Source: Dinoroseobacter sp049800835
GTDB lineage: Bacteria; Pseudomonadota; Alphaproteobacteria; Rhodobacterales; Rhodobacteraceae
Length of the DNA: 64,000 nucleotides
Assembly (NCBI RefSeq): GCF_049800835.1
Contig: NZ_JBNAFU010000006.1
Span: 124,001-188,000, forward strand
Direction: 5' to 3'
The translations under genes and the position numbers were made by a program. The number at the start of each line of letters is the position of its first letter. Within the stretch, counting starts at the first letter, position 1. Positions 54,141 through 62,700 of the stretch are shown in pieces. The notes under the pieces are model-generated. The model worked only from the letters and a program-made list of their open reading frames with translations. It was not told the DNA's origin and did no database searches.

Positions 54141-55829
54141 ATGCTGAGACAGGCGCGCTTCGCCCTCGGATTTATACTGGCCGCCGCGACCGGCGCCACC
54201 GGGCTGCCCGCAGCGGCGGACGGTCTGGCCGGAGCCTATCTGGCCGGTCGGCAGGCGAGCATCGCCTCGGATTATCAGGAGGCTGCGCGATATTTCGCGC
54301 GCGCCTTGATGCGGGACCGCGACAACCCGGTGCTCATGGAAAGTGCGGCGTTGGCGTTTCTGGGTATGGGCGATATTGCGCAAGCGTATCCAATTGCGTT
54401 GAAACTGATCGACCTCGACCCGCGCAATCAGGTCGCCTCGCTCGTCCTGGCTGCTGACACGCTGGGTCCGGAGGGCGACATTGATGCCGAGCTTCCCTCC
54501 GTCGGGCCTGCGGCGGATGGCCTGATAGAGGCATGGCGTGCGCTGGACCGCGGTGAAACGGACGAAGCGTTTGCAGCGTTCGATGCGTTGATCGAAGATC
54601 GGCGGCTGCAGGGGTTCGGGACCTATCACAAGGCGCTGGCCCTCGCGCAGGTCGGGGATTTTGAGGGCGCGGACGCTCTTTTGTCCGCGGATGGCGGCGA
54701 GGCTGCGTTTTTCACACGACGCGGGATTCTGGCCCACGCGCAAGTGATGAGCCAGCTTGGTCGGTTCGATGAAGCGAGCCTGCTGATTGCCGAAAGCCTC
54801 GGAACCGAAGACCCGCGTCTGCGCGGCCTGATTGCGGACCTCGCATCGGAAACACCTGTGCCGTTTGACATCGCGCCGACACCACAGGCTGGTTATGCAG
54901 AAGTGTTCTACACGGTTGCCATGGCGCTGAGCGGACAGGCCGCCGATGCGTTCACGCTGTTGTATGCGCGGGTCGCGCAGCACATTTCTCCGGGGCATGT
55001 GGATGCCATTCTCTTGGCGGCTGAATTGCTCGAAGAGCTGGAGCAATACGATCTTGCGAACAAGGCTTACGACAAGGTGCCGCGGGATGACCCAGCTTTC
55101 CTGACCGCCGAAATCGGTCGGGCCAATGTGCTTCGCGCAGATGACAAGGGTGATGCCGCAATCGAAGTGCTGCGACAATTGACCGAAACCCACAGCGATG
55201 TCGGGTTCGTGCACACCGCCCTGGGTGACGCGTTGCGCCGGATGGAGCGGTTTGAAGAGTCTGCCGACGCTTATGACCAAGCCATCGCGATGATCAGCGC
55301 GGAAAGCCCTCGTGATTGGGTTCTGTACTATGCGCGCGGGATCGCCCACGAACGGATCGACGACTGGGACGCGGCGGAAAGCGATTTGCGCAAGGCGCTT
55401 GAGTTGAACCCAGGCCAACCGATGGTCCTGAATTACCTCGGGTATTCATTTCTGGAACTTGGCACCAACTTTGACGAAGCGATGGGTATGATCGAAGAAG
55501 CCGTCGCTGCACGTCCGGACAATGGGTACATCACGGACAGCCTTGGGTGGGGCCTGTATCGACTGGGCCGTTTCGAGGAAGCGGTCGCGCCCATGGAAAA
55601 GGCGGTTGAACTGGAACCGCTTGATCCGATTATCAACGACCATCTGGGCGACGTCTATTATGCTGTCGGGCGCAAGTTGGAAGCAGAGTTTCAGTGGCGC
55701 CGTGCCCTGTCCTTCGACCCCGAACCCGAAGAAGCAGAGCGTATTCGGCGAAAACTGGATGTTGGACTGGATCAGGTTCTGATCGAAGAAGGCGAAGAGC
55801 CGGTCTCCGTCGCGAATGAAGAGGGTTAG
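54141..55829 (+). CDS. Tetratricopeptide-repeat protein, exported
   Basis: A 562-residue protein with a signal peptide (cleavage near PAAADG) and multiple TPR helical pairs through the length; the C-terminal ones are clearest (DWVLYYARGIAHERIDDWDAAESDLRKALELNPG, given as outline). Such proteins scaffold envelope or assembly complexes. Its last codons overlap the start of ispE, so the two genes are linked. Confidence 0.85.
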   Translation: MLRQARFALGFILAAATGATGLPAAADGLAGAYLAGRQASIASDYQEAARYFARALMRDRDNPVLMESAALAFLGMGDIAQAYPIALKLIDLDPRNQVASLVLAADTLGPEGDIDAELPSVGPAADGLIEAWRALDRGETDEAFAAFDALIEDRRLQGFGTYHKALALAQVGDFEGADALLSADGGEAAFFTRRGILAHAQVMSQLGRFDEASLLIAESLGTEDPRLRGLIADLASETPVPFDIAPTPQAGYAEVFYTVAMALSGQAADAFTLLYARVAQHISPGHVDAILLAAELLEELEQYDLANKAYDKVPRDDPAFLTAEIGRANVLRADDKGDAAIEVLRQLTETHSDVGFVHTALGDALRRMERFEESADAYDQAIAMISAESPRDWVLYYARGIAHERIDDWDAAESDLRKALELNPGQPMVLNYLGYSFLELGTNFDEAMGMIEEAVAARPDNGYITDSLGWGLYRLGRFEEAVAPMEKAVELEPLDPIINDHLGDVYYAVGRKLEAEFQWRRALSFDPEPEEAERIRRKLDVGLDQVLIEEGEEPVSVANEEG

Positions 55830-56742
55830 CGTCCTCGCCCCTGCCAAGGTCAATCTGACACTGCATGTGACGGGCCGCCGGGGTGACGGGTACCATCTTC
55901 TGGATAGTCTTGTCGCGTTTGCGCCTGTCGGGGACCAACTCCAGATTGCCGCGGGCAACGTTCTGTCGCTGACGATCGAAGGGCCGGAGGCGGACGGGGT
56001 GCCTGCGGACATGGATAATCTGGCGCTGCGCGCGGCAGCACTGGTGGCCGGTGATACAGGAGCCGCGTTGACGCTCGTCAAGCATCTGCCAGCAGCGTCC
56101 GGCATCGGCGGCGGCTCTTCGGATGCTGCTGCCGCCTTGCGCGGCATGTTGGCTTTTGCCGACGCGCCGGGATTGGCGACGCTTCCGGACATGACGGATG
56201 CTGAACTTACACCGCTCGCACAGGATATCATCGCCCTCGGAGCGGATGTACCAATGTGCCTTGCGGCCGCTCCGTTGCGGGCCCGTGGGATCGGTGAGTC
56301 GTTGTCCTTTGCCAAACTTCCCGCCCTGCACGCAGTTCTGGTTAACCCGCGCGTTCCTGTTGCCACGCCAGATGTGTTTGCGCGCCTTCAGACACGGGAG
56401 AACCCGCCAATGCCAGCGGCAGCTCCGCAATTCGAAACCGCAAGGGAGGCAATCTCGTGGCTTGCCCTGCAACGCAATGACCTCGAAGCCGCGGCGATTG
56501 CTTTGCAACCTGTGATCGAAGACGTGCTGCGGGTTCTGCGTGGAACAAGCGGTTGCCAGCTTGCGCGCATGTCCGGATCCGGAGCGACCTGTTTTGGTTT
56601 GTTTCCTACTGCGGATGCGACCCGGGCTGCGGCACAGGCGATACATGCATCCTTCCCCGCCTGGTGGGTGCGCGCGACATGGCTCGGCAATTGCGCCGAA
56701 CTCGCAATGCCCAGACTTCAACAGAACATGCCGACCGGCTGA
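55816..56742 (+). CDS. ispE: 4-diphosphocytidyl-2-C-methyl-D-erythritol kinase
   Basis: A GHMP-family kinase of the MEP isoprenoid pathway. The 308-residue protein has the ATP loop LPAASGIGGGSSDAAAALR and an N-terminal lid, LAPAKVNLTLHV. Its ATG overlaps the TPR gene by 14 bp. Isoprene units from this pathway would feed the polyprenyl synthase encoded next on the opposite strand. The stop lies inside a hairpin shared with that gene. Confidence 0.95.
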   Translation: MKRVSVLAPAKVNLTLHVTGRRGDGYHLLDSLVAFAPVGDQLQIAAGNVLSLTIEGPEADGVPADMDNLALRAAALVAGDTGAALTLVKHLPAASGIGGGSSDAAAALRGMLAFADAPGLATLPDMTDAELTPLAQDIIALGADVPMCLAAAPLRARGIGESLSFAKLPALHAVLVNPRVPVATPDVFARLQTRENPPMPAAAPQFETAREAISWLALQRNDLEAAAIALQPVIEDVLRVLRGTSGCQLARMSGSGATCFGLFPTADATRAAAQAIHASFPAWWVRATWLGNCAELAMPRLQQNMPTG

Positions 56743-56760
56743 CTTGCCTAGTTCAGCCGG
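56735..56760. terminator. Hairpin shared by ispE and the polyprenyl synthase gene
   Basis: CCGGCTGA (56735-56742) and TCAGCCGG (56753-56760) are perfect 8-bp arms with a 10-nt loop. The left arm contains the ispE stop and the loop contains the stop of the polyprenyl synthase gene. No U tract is present, so termination strength is uncertain. Confidence 0.5.
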
Positions 56761-57755
56761 GCCACAACGTAGTCTGCCAAGTCTCGCAACATCGTTGTCA
56801 GGTCGTGCTCCGGAACGGTATCCAGCGAAGCCTTGGCTTTGGCGGCCCAAGCCATCGCCTCCGCACGTGTTGCCTCCAGCGCGTCGTGCTTGTGCAAAAG
56901 CGTTATCGCGTGCTCCAAGTCGCCGTCCCGCTGGTCACCTTTTTCGATCACGCGCTCCCAGAACTGGCGCTCTTCTGAGTTCGCTTTTGCAACGGCCTTG
57001 ATCAGGGGCAGGGTCAGCTTCCGCTCGCGGAAGTCATCGCCGATATTCTTGCCGATCGCGCCGCCGCTGCCCCCATAGTCCAACAGGTCGTCTACGATCT
57101 GAAAGCTCACCCCGAGAGCGTCCCCGTAGGTGAACAGCGCTTGAACGACCGTCTCGTCAGCCTGCGCAATCACACCGCCCACCTCTGTCGCGGCCGAAAA
57201 GAGCGCCGCCGTCTTGCCCCGCACAACCTTCAGGTAGATGTCTTCGTTCGTTGCGAGGTCTTGCGCGGCAGTCAGCTGCAGAACCTCGCCTTCCGCGATG
57301 GTCGCCGATGCATTCGATAGAATGTCGAGCACCCGAAGCGACCCTGTCGCCACCATAAGTTGAAACGACCGTGCGAATAGATAGTCGCCAACCAGAACAC
57401 TGGACTTGTTGTCCCACAACAGGTTCGCCGTGGGGCGGCCGCGGCGCTGACCGCTTTCATCCACGACATCGTCATGCAGAAGCGTTGCGGTGTGGATAAA
57501 CTCGACCGTCGCGGCAAGATACTGATGGAAAACGCCTTCATAGCCACAAAGCCGCGCTGCGGCGAGTGTCAGCATGGGACGCAGGCGTTTGCCGCCCGCC
57601 TCCACCAGGTGCGCGGTGACTTCCGGAATGCGGGGGGCATGGTCGGAGGCCATCCGCTCGCGGATCAGGACATTTACAGCGTCCATATCCGTGGCCAGAT
57701 AGCTGGCCAGTTGTTCATGCGGCTTGGTAGCGGCGGTTTGGTCCAAACTCATCAC
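56748..57755 (-). CDS. Polyprenyl diphosphate synthase (quinone side chain)
   Basis: A 335-residue trans-prenyl transferase that extends allylic diphosphates with isopentenyl diphosphate; in this group it makes the ubiquinone side chain used by UbiA. The first Asp-rich motif is LLHDDVVDESGQRRGRP, the second FQIVDDLLDYGG. GTG (57755) and ATG (57752) can both start it. Chain length (octa- or decaprenyl) cannot be set from sequence alone. Confidence 0.93.
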   Translation of the reverse strand: MMSLDQTAATKPHEQLASYLATDMDAVNVLIRERMASDHAPRIPEVTAHLVEAGGKRLRPMLTLAAARLCGYEGVFHQYLAATVEFIHTATLLHDDVVDESGQRRGRPTANLLWDNKSSVLVGDYLFARSFQLMVATGSLRVLDILSNASATIAEGEVLQLTAAQDLATNEDIYLKVVRGKTAALFSAATEVGGVIAQADETVVQALFTYGDALGVSFQIVDDLLDYGGSGGAIGKNIGDDFRERKLTLPLIKAVAKANSEERQFWERVIEKGDQRDGDLEHAITLLHKHDALEATRAEAMAWAAKAKASLDTVPEHDLTTMLRDLADYVVARLN

Positions 57756-57807
57756 GGCTCCGTCAATCGGCTCGACATCCGAGCCACCCTGTCCTTAACT
57801 CTCGGTC

Positions 57808-58029
57808 ATGAGAGAGCTGCTGCGCACAAACGATCCGACTTTGATCGCGTTCGCCTCTGCACTGCTGCAGGGCGAGGATATAGACTGCTTCCAGATGGAC
57901 GTCCACATGAGCGTTCTCGAGGGGTCGATCGGCGTTTTGCCGCGGCGGCTGATGGTTCATCAGCGCGATCTCTTCCGGGCGCGCGCGGTGATGGTCGATC
58001 ATGAGATCCCTGTGACCGAAGACAGATGA
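57808..58029 (+). CDS. DUF2007-family small protein
   Basis: A 73-residue protein with MRELLRTNDPTLIAFASALL and a mid-part FQMDVHMSVLEGSIGVLPRR. It fits the DUF2007 putative signal-transducing family. It overlaps the methyltransferase gene by 4 nt (ATGA). Confidence 0.85.
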   Translation: MRELLRTNDPTLIAFASALLQGEDIDCFQMDVHMSVLEGSIGVLPRRLMVHQRDLFRARAVMVDHEIPVTEDR

Positions 58030-58793
58030 CAGCAGACGCCGCGCTGACCCACGACCGGTTCCTTGGCGGTCGACTGCGCCTTTGGCAACCGCGTGGCGGA
58101 TACCGTGCTGGTACCGATCCGGTGCTGATGGCTGCGGCGGTGCCTGTGCGCGCATCCGAGGATTTTCTGGAACTCGGGTGCGGCGTGGGAACCGCTGCCC
58201 TGTGTCTGGCTTATCGCTGTGGCGCCGCCGGCGTGGGGCTGGAGATGCAACCCCAGTATGCGGCCCTCGCGCGTCAGAATGCCCGCGAGAGTGGCCTTGC
58301 ACTCGAGGTGGTCGAAGGCGACGTTCACGCAATGCCAGCGGAAATCAAGGCGCGCAGCTTTCACCATGTGATGCTGAACCCGCCCTATTTTTCCGAAGTG
58401 GCCGGGACCCCCGCTGCGGACGTTGGGCGCGACATCGCGCTCCGGGATCGGTCCGATCTGGCCGAATGGCTCGATGCGGCTGCTCGGAGGGTCCGCCCCA
58501 AAGGAAGCCTGACCGTGATCGTTCGCGCGGATCGGTTGCGACAGGTTCTTGCGGGGTTGCCCGAGGTGATCGGCACGCTGCGGGTGCTACCACTGTCGGC
58601 AAGGCGCGGGCGGCCTGCCAAGCGCGTTCTCGTGCAGGGGATAAAGGAAGGGAGAGGCCCATTGATATTGTTGCCTCCCTTTATCCTGCACGAAGGCTCG
58701 TCACATTCCGAGGATGGGGACGATTTTACCTCCGCTGCGGCGCGCATTTTGCGAGAGGGCGCCGCGCTCGATTTGCACAACGCCACGGGTTAA
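58026..58793 (+). CDS. tRNA1(Val) (adenine-N6)-methyltransferase-like protein
   Basis: A 255-residue SAM-dependent methyltransferase with motif I LELGCGVGTAALCLAYRCG and the amino-methylase motif MLNPPYFSE that marks adenine-N6 methylation. It resembles TrmN6 (YfiC), which modifies A37 of tRNA-Val. It is translationally coupled to the DUF2007 gene. Confidence 0.88.
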   Translation: MTADAALTHDRFLGGRLRLWQPRGGYRAGTDPVLMAAAVPVRASEDFLELGCGVGTAALCLAYRCGAAGVGLEMQPQYAALARQNARESGLALEVVEGDVHAMPAEIKARSFHHVMLNPPYFSEVAGTPAADVGRDIALRDRSDLAEWLDAAARRVRPKGSLTVIVRADRLRQVLAGLPEVIGTLRVLPLSARRGRPAKRVLVQGIKEGRGPLILLPPFILHEGSSHSEDGDDFTSAAARILREGAALDLHNATG

Positions 58794-58885
58794 CCTGATG
58801 CGGCATTGCGGCAACGGTTTTTCGTGACACGACTCGCATCCTGTGCTGGACTGTTGGAACTGTCCACATATACAGGAGGTAGGCC

Positions 58886-59053
58886 ATGTCGTTGAGTTCG
58901 CATATTCAGGAACTCCGCAGGAAACACCAACACCTATCCGCACAAGTGGACGCTGCACAGCGACACGCGGGAACAGACAGCCTGGCTCTGGCGAGCCTCA
59001 AGAAGCAGAAGCTTCGGATCAAAGAAGAAATCGAGCGTTTGCAAACCGCTTGA
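58886..59053 (+). CDS. YdcH-family (DUF465) small protein
   Basis: A 55-residue helical protein, MSLSSHIQELRRKHQHLSAQ then KKQKLRIKEEIERLQTA. This matches the DUF465/YdcH hairpin. AGGAGGT lies 6 bp before the ATG. Role unknown. It is short and was found by reading the strand. Confidence 0.85.
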   Translation: MSLSSHIQELRRKHQHLSAQVDAAQRHAGTDSLALASLKKQKLRIKEEIERLQTA

Positions 59054-59115
59054 TGCTTTCGGCGCGGCTGCAAACCTGGGGAGGATTTGCGCCGCGCCAC
59101 CCTTCCGAAATCAAT

Positions 59116-60069
59116 CTATCGCTCCGCGATGTCCTCGGCGGAGACAAAGCGAACATCGCGTGCAACGTCGGTAGTGCCCGACACCGCTGATGTGATCCAC
59201 TCCAAAAAGGCAGCGACTTGCGGCTTGGCCTCCATACCCTCGGGGCAGAGCACGCGGTAATGCGCTTGCGTGGTAATCGCAATCGGAAACGGCATGACAA
59301 GTCTTCCGTCGCGCAACGCCCCTGCCGTGAGCGAGATACGCCCGAGGACTGCTCCGGCGCCTGCCTCTGCTGCATCGATTGCGTGATCCGCTTGCGAAAA
59401 CCTTGGCAAAATGCGCGGCGGGTCTGTAACACCTGCCGCGCGAAACCACGCCGCCCAATCCGCAGGCGGTTGGACAAACTGCAAGTTGTCATCATCAAGC
59501 AGCGTTTCCCGCGCCAGATCGGATGGGGTCTTGAGTTTGGAGGCGAGGGAAGGGGCAACCATGGGGCTGAGCCACTCCTTGATCAGCACTCGTGAGAAGA
59601 GCCCTTTGTCTTCGCCGCCCATGCCAAATCGGATCGCAACATCGATCCCATCTCGTTCGAAATCCATAAGACGCAGGCTTGCAGAGAACCGCAGATCAAT
59701 ATCTGGGTGCTTCTGCGCGAAGTCGAAAAGGCGAGGGGCCAGCCATTTTGCCGTGAAGGCCGGACCTGCGGTGACGGTTAAGGATGTTGTGTCGAGCCCG
59801 CGTTTTGTGGCGGTCCAGGCCCGCGACAACTCGGAAAAACCGCTGCTGCAGCCGGGGGCCAACGTTCTTCCGGCGTCCGTAAGTTCGACGGCCCGGTTCA
59901 GTCGTCGGAAAACCGGCGCTCCCAAATGCTCTTCGAGGGATTTGATCTGAAAGCTGAGCGCCGCCGGCGTCACGTTCAGTTCTGCCGCGGCTTGCGAGAA
60001 ACTGAGGTGTCGTGCTGCGGCTTCGAATGCCCGCAGGGCGGTCAGGGGTGGAAGACGGGCGTCATTCAT
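59116..60069 (-). CDS. LysR-family transcriptional regulator (GcvA-like)
   Basis: A 317-residue regulator with an N-terminal helix-turn-helix (LSFSQAAAELNVTPAALSFQ) and a periplasmic-binding-like effector domain from about residue 90. The GcvA subfamily is suggested by AFEAAARHLSFSQAA. It is divergent from a small ORF at 60174, a likely target. The effector is unknown. Confidence 0.92.
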   Translation of the reverse strand: MNDARLPPLTALRAFEAAARHLSFSQAAAELNVTPAALSFQIKSLEEHLGAPVFRRLNRAVELTDAGRTLAPGCSSGFSELSRAWTATKRGLDTTSLTVTAGPAFTAKWLAPRLFDFAQKHPDIDLRFSASLRLMDFERDGIDVAIRFGMGGEDKGLFSRVLIKEWLSPMVAPSLASKLKTPSDLARETLLDDDNLQFVQPPADWAAWFRAAGVTDPPRILPRFSQADHAIDAAEAGAGAVLGRISLTAGALRDGRLVMPFPIAITTQAHYRVLCPEGMEAKPQVAAFLEWITSAVSGTTDVARDVRFVSAEDIAER

Positions 60070-60173
60070 TCAAGAAAAACTTATCTGAAGCTCCAGAAAG
60101 TCTCGTTTGTAAGTTTAATGGCGCAGACCGATATTCATTTCAATTGAAAAAATCAAAACTGAAAGGAAAGATC

Positions 60174-60314
60174 ATGATCCCGGAAAATGGTCACATCACT
60201 ATGCAGGAAGCTCTGGACCGCGGGCGTCAGGCCCGTGCACAGGCGTTCCGCGATGTCATTTTGTCCCTCCGCGCCTTTCTTGCCGCTCGTCCACGCAAGG
60301 ACGTTACGGCATGA
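60174..60314 (+). CDS. Small hypothetical protein divergent from the LysR regulator
   Basis: A 46-residue ORF, MIPENGHITMQEALDRGRQA and a C-terminal helix VILSLRAFLAARPRK. A GAAAGGAAAG site lies 5 bp upstream of the ATG. It is basic and helical. No family was recognised with certainty. Confidence 0.55.
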   Translation: MIPENGHITMQEALDRGRQARAQAFRDVILSLRAFLAARPRKDVTA

Positions 60315-60348
60315 AAAAGGGCCGGTCCCCGTGCACAGGGGCCGGCCC
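60314..60348 (-). terminator. Intrinsic terminator of phaB
   Basis: GGGCCGG-T-CCCC pairs with GGGG-CCGGCCC across a GTGCAC loop region (60319-60348). On the minus strand the hairpin is followed by TTTTT (60318-60314), the standard form. It lies 19 bp past the phaB stop, and its T tract overlaps the 3' end of the small ORF on the other strand. Confidence 0.8.
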
Positions 60349-60366
60349 GTCTTGCTCATCGGGTTG

Positions 60367-61089
60367 TCAGACGAAGAATTGCGCGCCGTTCGCCGAAATG
60401 GTGGAGCCTGAAATGAAACCTGCATCGTCAGAGGCCAGAAAGGCCACGCAGCGTGCGATTTCTTCAGGTTCGCCAAGGCGGCCAACCGGGATTCCGGCAA
60501 TGATCGACTCACGCACTTTTTCAGGGATTGCCATGACCATTTCCGTGGCAATGTAGCCGGGGCAGACCGCGTTTGCCGTGATGCCTGCGCGCGCGCCTTC
60601 CTGCGCGAGGGATTTGATGATGCCCAGATCACCCGCTTTGGTCGCGGCGTAGTTCACTTGCGCAAACTGGCCTTTCTGACCGTTGATCGAAGAAATGACC
60701 ACAATCCGGCCGAACTTGCGTTCCCGCATCCCGGGCCAGACGGGGTGGATGGTGTTGAATACGCCCGTAAGGTTCGTATCGATCACTTCTTTCCACTGCT
60801 CGGGCGTCATCTTGTGGAACGGCGCATCGCGGGTGATGCCCGCATTTGCAACGACCACTTCAATCGGGCCGAGGTCGGCTTCTACCTGCGCGATGCCCGC
60901 CTTGCTGGAGTCGTAGTCAGCAACATTCCACTTGTAGGTCTTGATGCCTGTGGCTTCGGTAAAGGCAGCGGCCTTTTCATCGTTGCCTGCGTAGGTTGCC
61001 GCGACAGTGAAACCGTCCGCCAGCAATTTCTTGGAGATGGCCTCGCCGATCCCGCGCGAGCCGCCGGTCACAAGTGCTACACGTCCCAT
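60367..61089 (-). CDS. phaB: Acetoacetyl-CoA reductase
   Basis: A 240-residue short-chain dehydrogenase that reduces acetoacetyl-CoA to (R)-3-hydroxybutyryl-CoA with NADPH for polyhydroxybutyrate synthesis. It has the nucleotide loop TGGSRGIGEAI and catalytic Tyr and Lys in VNYAATKAGDLG. It follows phaA on the same strand, with a hairpin between. An intrinsic terminator follows. Confidence 0.95.
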   Translation of the reverse strand: MGRVALVTGGSRGIGEAISKKLLADGFTVAATYAGNDEKAAAFTEATGIKTYKWNVADYDSSKAGIAQVEADLGPIEVVVANAGITRDAPFHKMTPEQWKEVIDTNLTGVFNTIHPVWPGMRERKFGRIVVISSINGQKGQFAQVNYAATKAGDLGIIKSLAQEGARAGITANAVCPGYIATEMVMAIPEKVRESIIAGIPVGRLGEPEEIARCVAFLASDDAGFISGSTISANGAQFFV

Positions 61090-61163
61090 GATTATCCTCC
61101 TTCGGATGCTTGTTTTTGTTCGACCGGGCAGCTGTGTTTGCGGATGATCCCGGTGAAATGGAC

Positions 61164-61187
61164 AAGGGCGGCCAGCGGGCCGCCCTT
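61164..61187. terminator. Intercistronic hairpin between phaA and phaB
   Basis: AAGGGCGGCC (61164-61173), loop AGCG, GGCCGCCCTT (61178-61187) form a perfect 10-bp stem just after the phaA stop. It lacks a U tract in the minus direction and may only reduce or stabilise read-through to phaB. Confidence 0.6.
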
Positions 61188-61197
61188 TGAGTTCAGG

Positions 61198-62373
61198 TCA
61201 GGGGCGTTCGACGCAGAGAGCGACGCCCATACCGCCACCGATACACAGCGTTGCAAGGCCCTTCTTGGCATCGCGACGCTTCATCTCGAACAGCAGTGTA
61301 TTCAGGACGCGCGCTCCAGACGCGCCGATCGGGTGGCCGATTGCAATCGCGCCGCCGTTCACGTTCACGATTGACGGGTCCCATCCCATGTCCTTGTTCA
61401 CGGCGCACGCCTGGGCAGCGAAGGCTTCGTTCGCCTCCACAAGGTCCAGGTCGTCGACTTTCCAGCCCGCCTTCTCAAGTGCCTTGCGAGAGGCATAGAT
61501 CGGCCCAACGCCCATGATCGACGGATCGAGGCCTGCGGTGGCGTAGGACGCGATCCGCGCGAGGGGTTCAATGCCGCGTTTTTCGGCTTCGTCAGCGCTC
61601 ATCAGCAAGGCACCCGCGGCCCCGTCGTTGAGCCCCGATGCGTTCGCCGCGGTGACCGAGCCATCCTTGGTGAATGCCGGGCGCAATTTTTGCATGTTCT
61701 CGAGCGTTGCGCCGTGACGAATGTATTCGTCCTTGTCGACAACGATGTCGCCTTTGCGGGTCTTCACGGTGAAGGGCACGACCTCTTCATCAAATTTGCC
61801 CGCCTTCTGCGCGGCTTCGGCCTTGTTCTGGCTGCCCACCGCGAACTCGTCCTGCATCTCTCGGCTGATCTGCCATTTCTCGGCGACATTCTCGGCGGTC
61901 TGGCCCATGTGGTAGCCGTTGAACGCATCCCAAAGGCCATCGCGGATCATGGAGTCGATAAATTTCATGTCGCCCATCTTGTGACCTGCGCGCAGGTTGG
62001 CCACGTGCGGGCTCATGGACATGTTCTCCTGACCGCCTGCGCAAACGATCGCGGCGTCGCCCAGTTGAATGTGCTGGGCGGCAAGGGCGACAGCCCGCAA
62101 GCCCGAGCCACAAACCTGGTTGAGACCCCAAGCGGCTGACTCGATCGGCAAACCGGCGTTCACGTGTGCCTGGCGTGCGGGGTTCTGACCCTGACCACCG
62201 GTGAGGACCTGGCCAAGAATGGTTTCAGACACGTCGGCCTTGTAGATGCCTGCGCGCTCTACCAGAGCTTCAAGGACGGTTGCGCCAAGATCATGTGCAG
62301 GCGTGTTTGCGAAAGAACCGCTGAAACTGCCCACTGCGGTGCGCGCTGCGGATGCGATTACGACGTTGGTCAT
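61198..62373 (-). CDS. phaA: Acetyl-CoA acetyltransferase (beta-ketothiolase)
   Basis: A 391-residue thiolase that condenses two acetyl-CoA to acetoacetyl-CoA for PHB. It has the nucleophilic Cys in LNQVCGSGLRAVAL, His in GHPIGASGAR and Cys in LCIGGGMGVAL. It sits upstream of phaB in a two-gene set. The synthase phaC is not in the window. It is a paralogue of the thiolase at 10.4 kb. Confidence 0.95.
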   Translation of the reverse strand: MTNVVIASAARTAVGSFSGSFANTPAHDLGATVLEALVERAGIYKADVSETILGQVLTGGQGQNPARQAHVNAGLPIESAAWGLNQVCGSGLRAVALAAQHIQLGDAAIVCAGGQENMSMSPHVANLRAGHKMGDMKFIDSMIRDGLWDAFNGYHMGQTAENVAEKWQISREMQDEFAVGSQNKAEAAQKAGKFDEEVVPFTVKTRKGDIVVDKDEYIRHGATLENMQKLRPAFTKDGSVTAANASGLNDGAAGALLMSADEAEKRGIEPLARIASYATAGLDPSIMGVGPIYASRKALEKAGWKVDDLDLVEANEAFAAQACAVNKDMGWDPSIVNVNGGAIAIGHPIGASGARVLNTLLFEMKRRDAKKGLATLCIGGGMGVALCVERP

Positions 62374-62700
62374 CGGATGAATTCTCCCTCTGAATTCCTG
62401 CGCACGCCCGATCGCTTAGGACAAAAAGAGCGCGTCGAATTGGTGACACATCTCGTCTAGAGAGGGAAAATCATTGCGGCAACTGACATCGTGTCTCAGT
62501 CACCACACCAAATGGTCGCATTTACGAAGTGATTTCAGCCACCCCAGGTAACTTGGAAGCCTATGTAAAGAAGTCGTTTTTCGAGTCGCGCGGGAAGTCT
62601 GTGTGACAGGCATCCGACCCTTGCTGTCAGCGCAAACCCGCCATGCCTGACGAAACCAAGGGGAATCGCCAGCAAGGTACTGGTCCCTTCCTTGACAGTC
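62374..62700. promoter_or_regulatory. Gap upstream of phaA (promoter region)
   Basis: The promoter of phaA must lie here, since its gene starts at 62373. No clear conserved boxes, hairpin or small gene was seen in the 327 bp. Confidence 0.4.

Noticed and set aside
54102..55418. 438-codon frame opposite the TPR gene
   Set aside because: No family features; the plus-strand TPR repeats explain the region.
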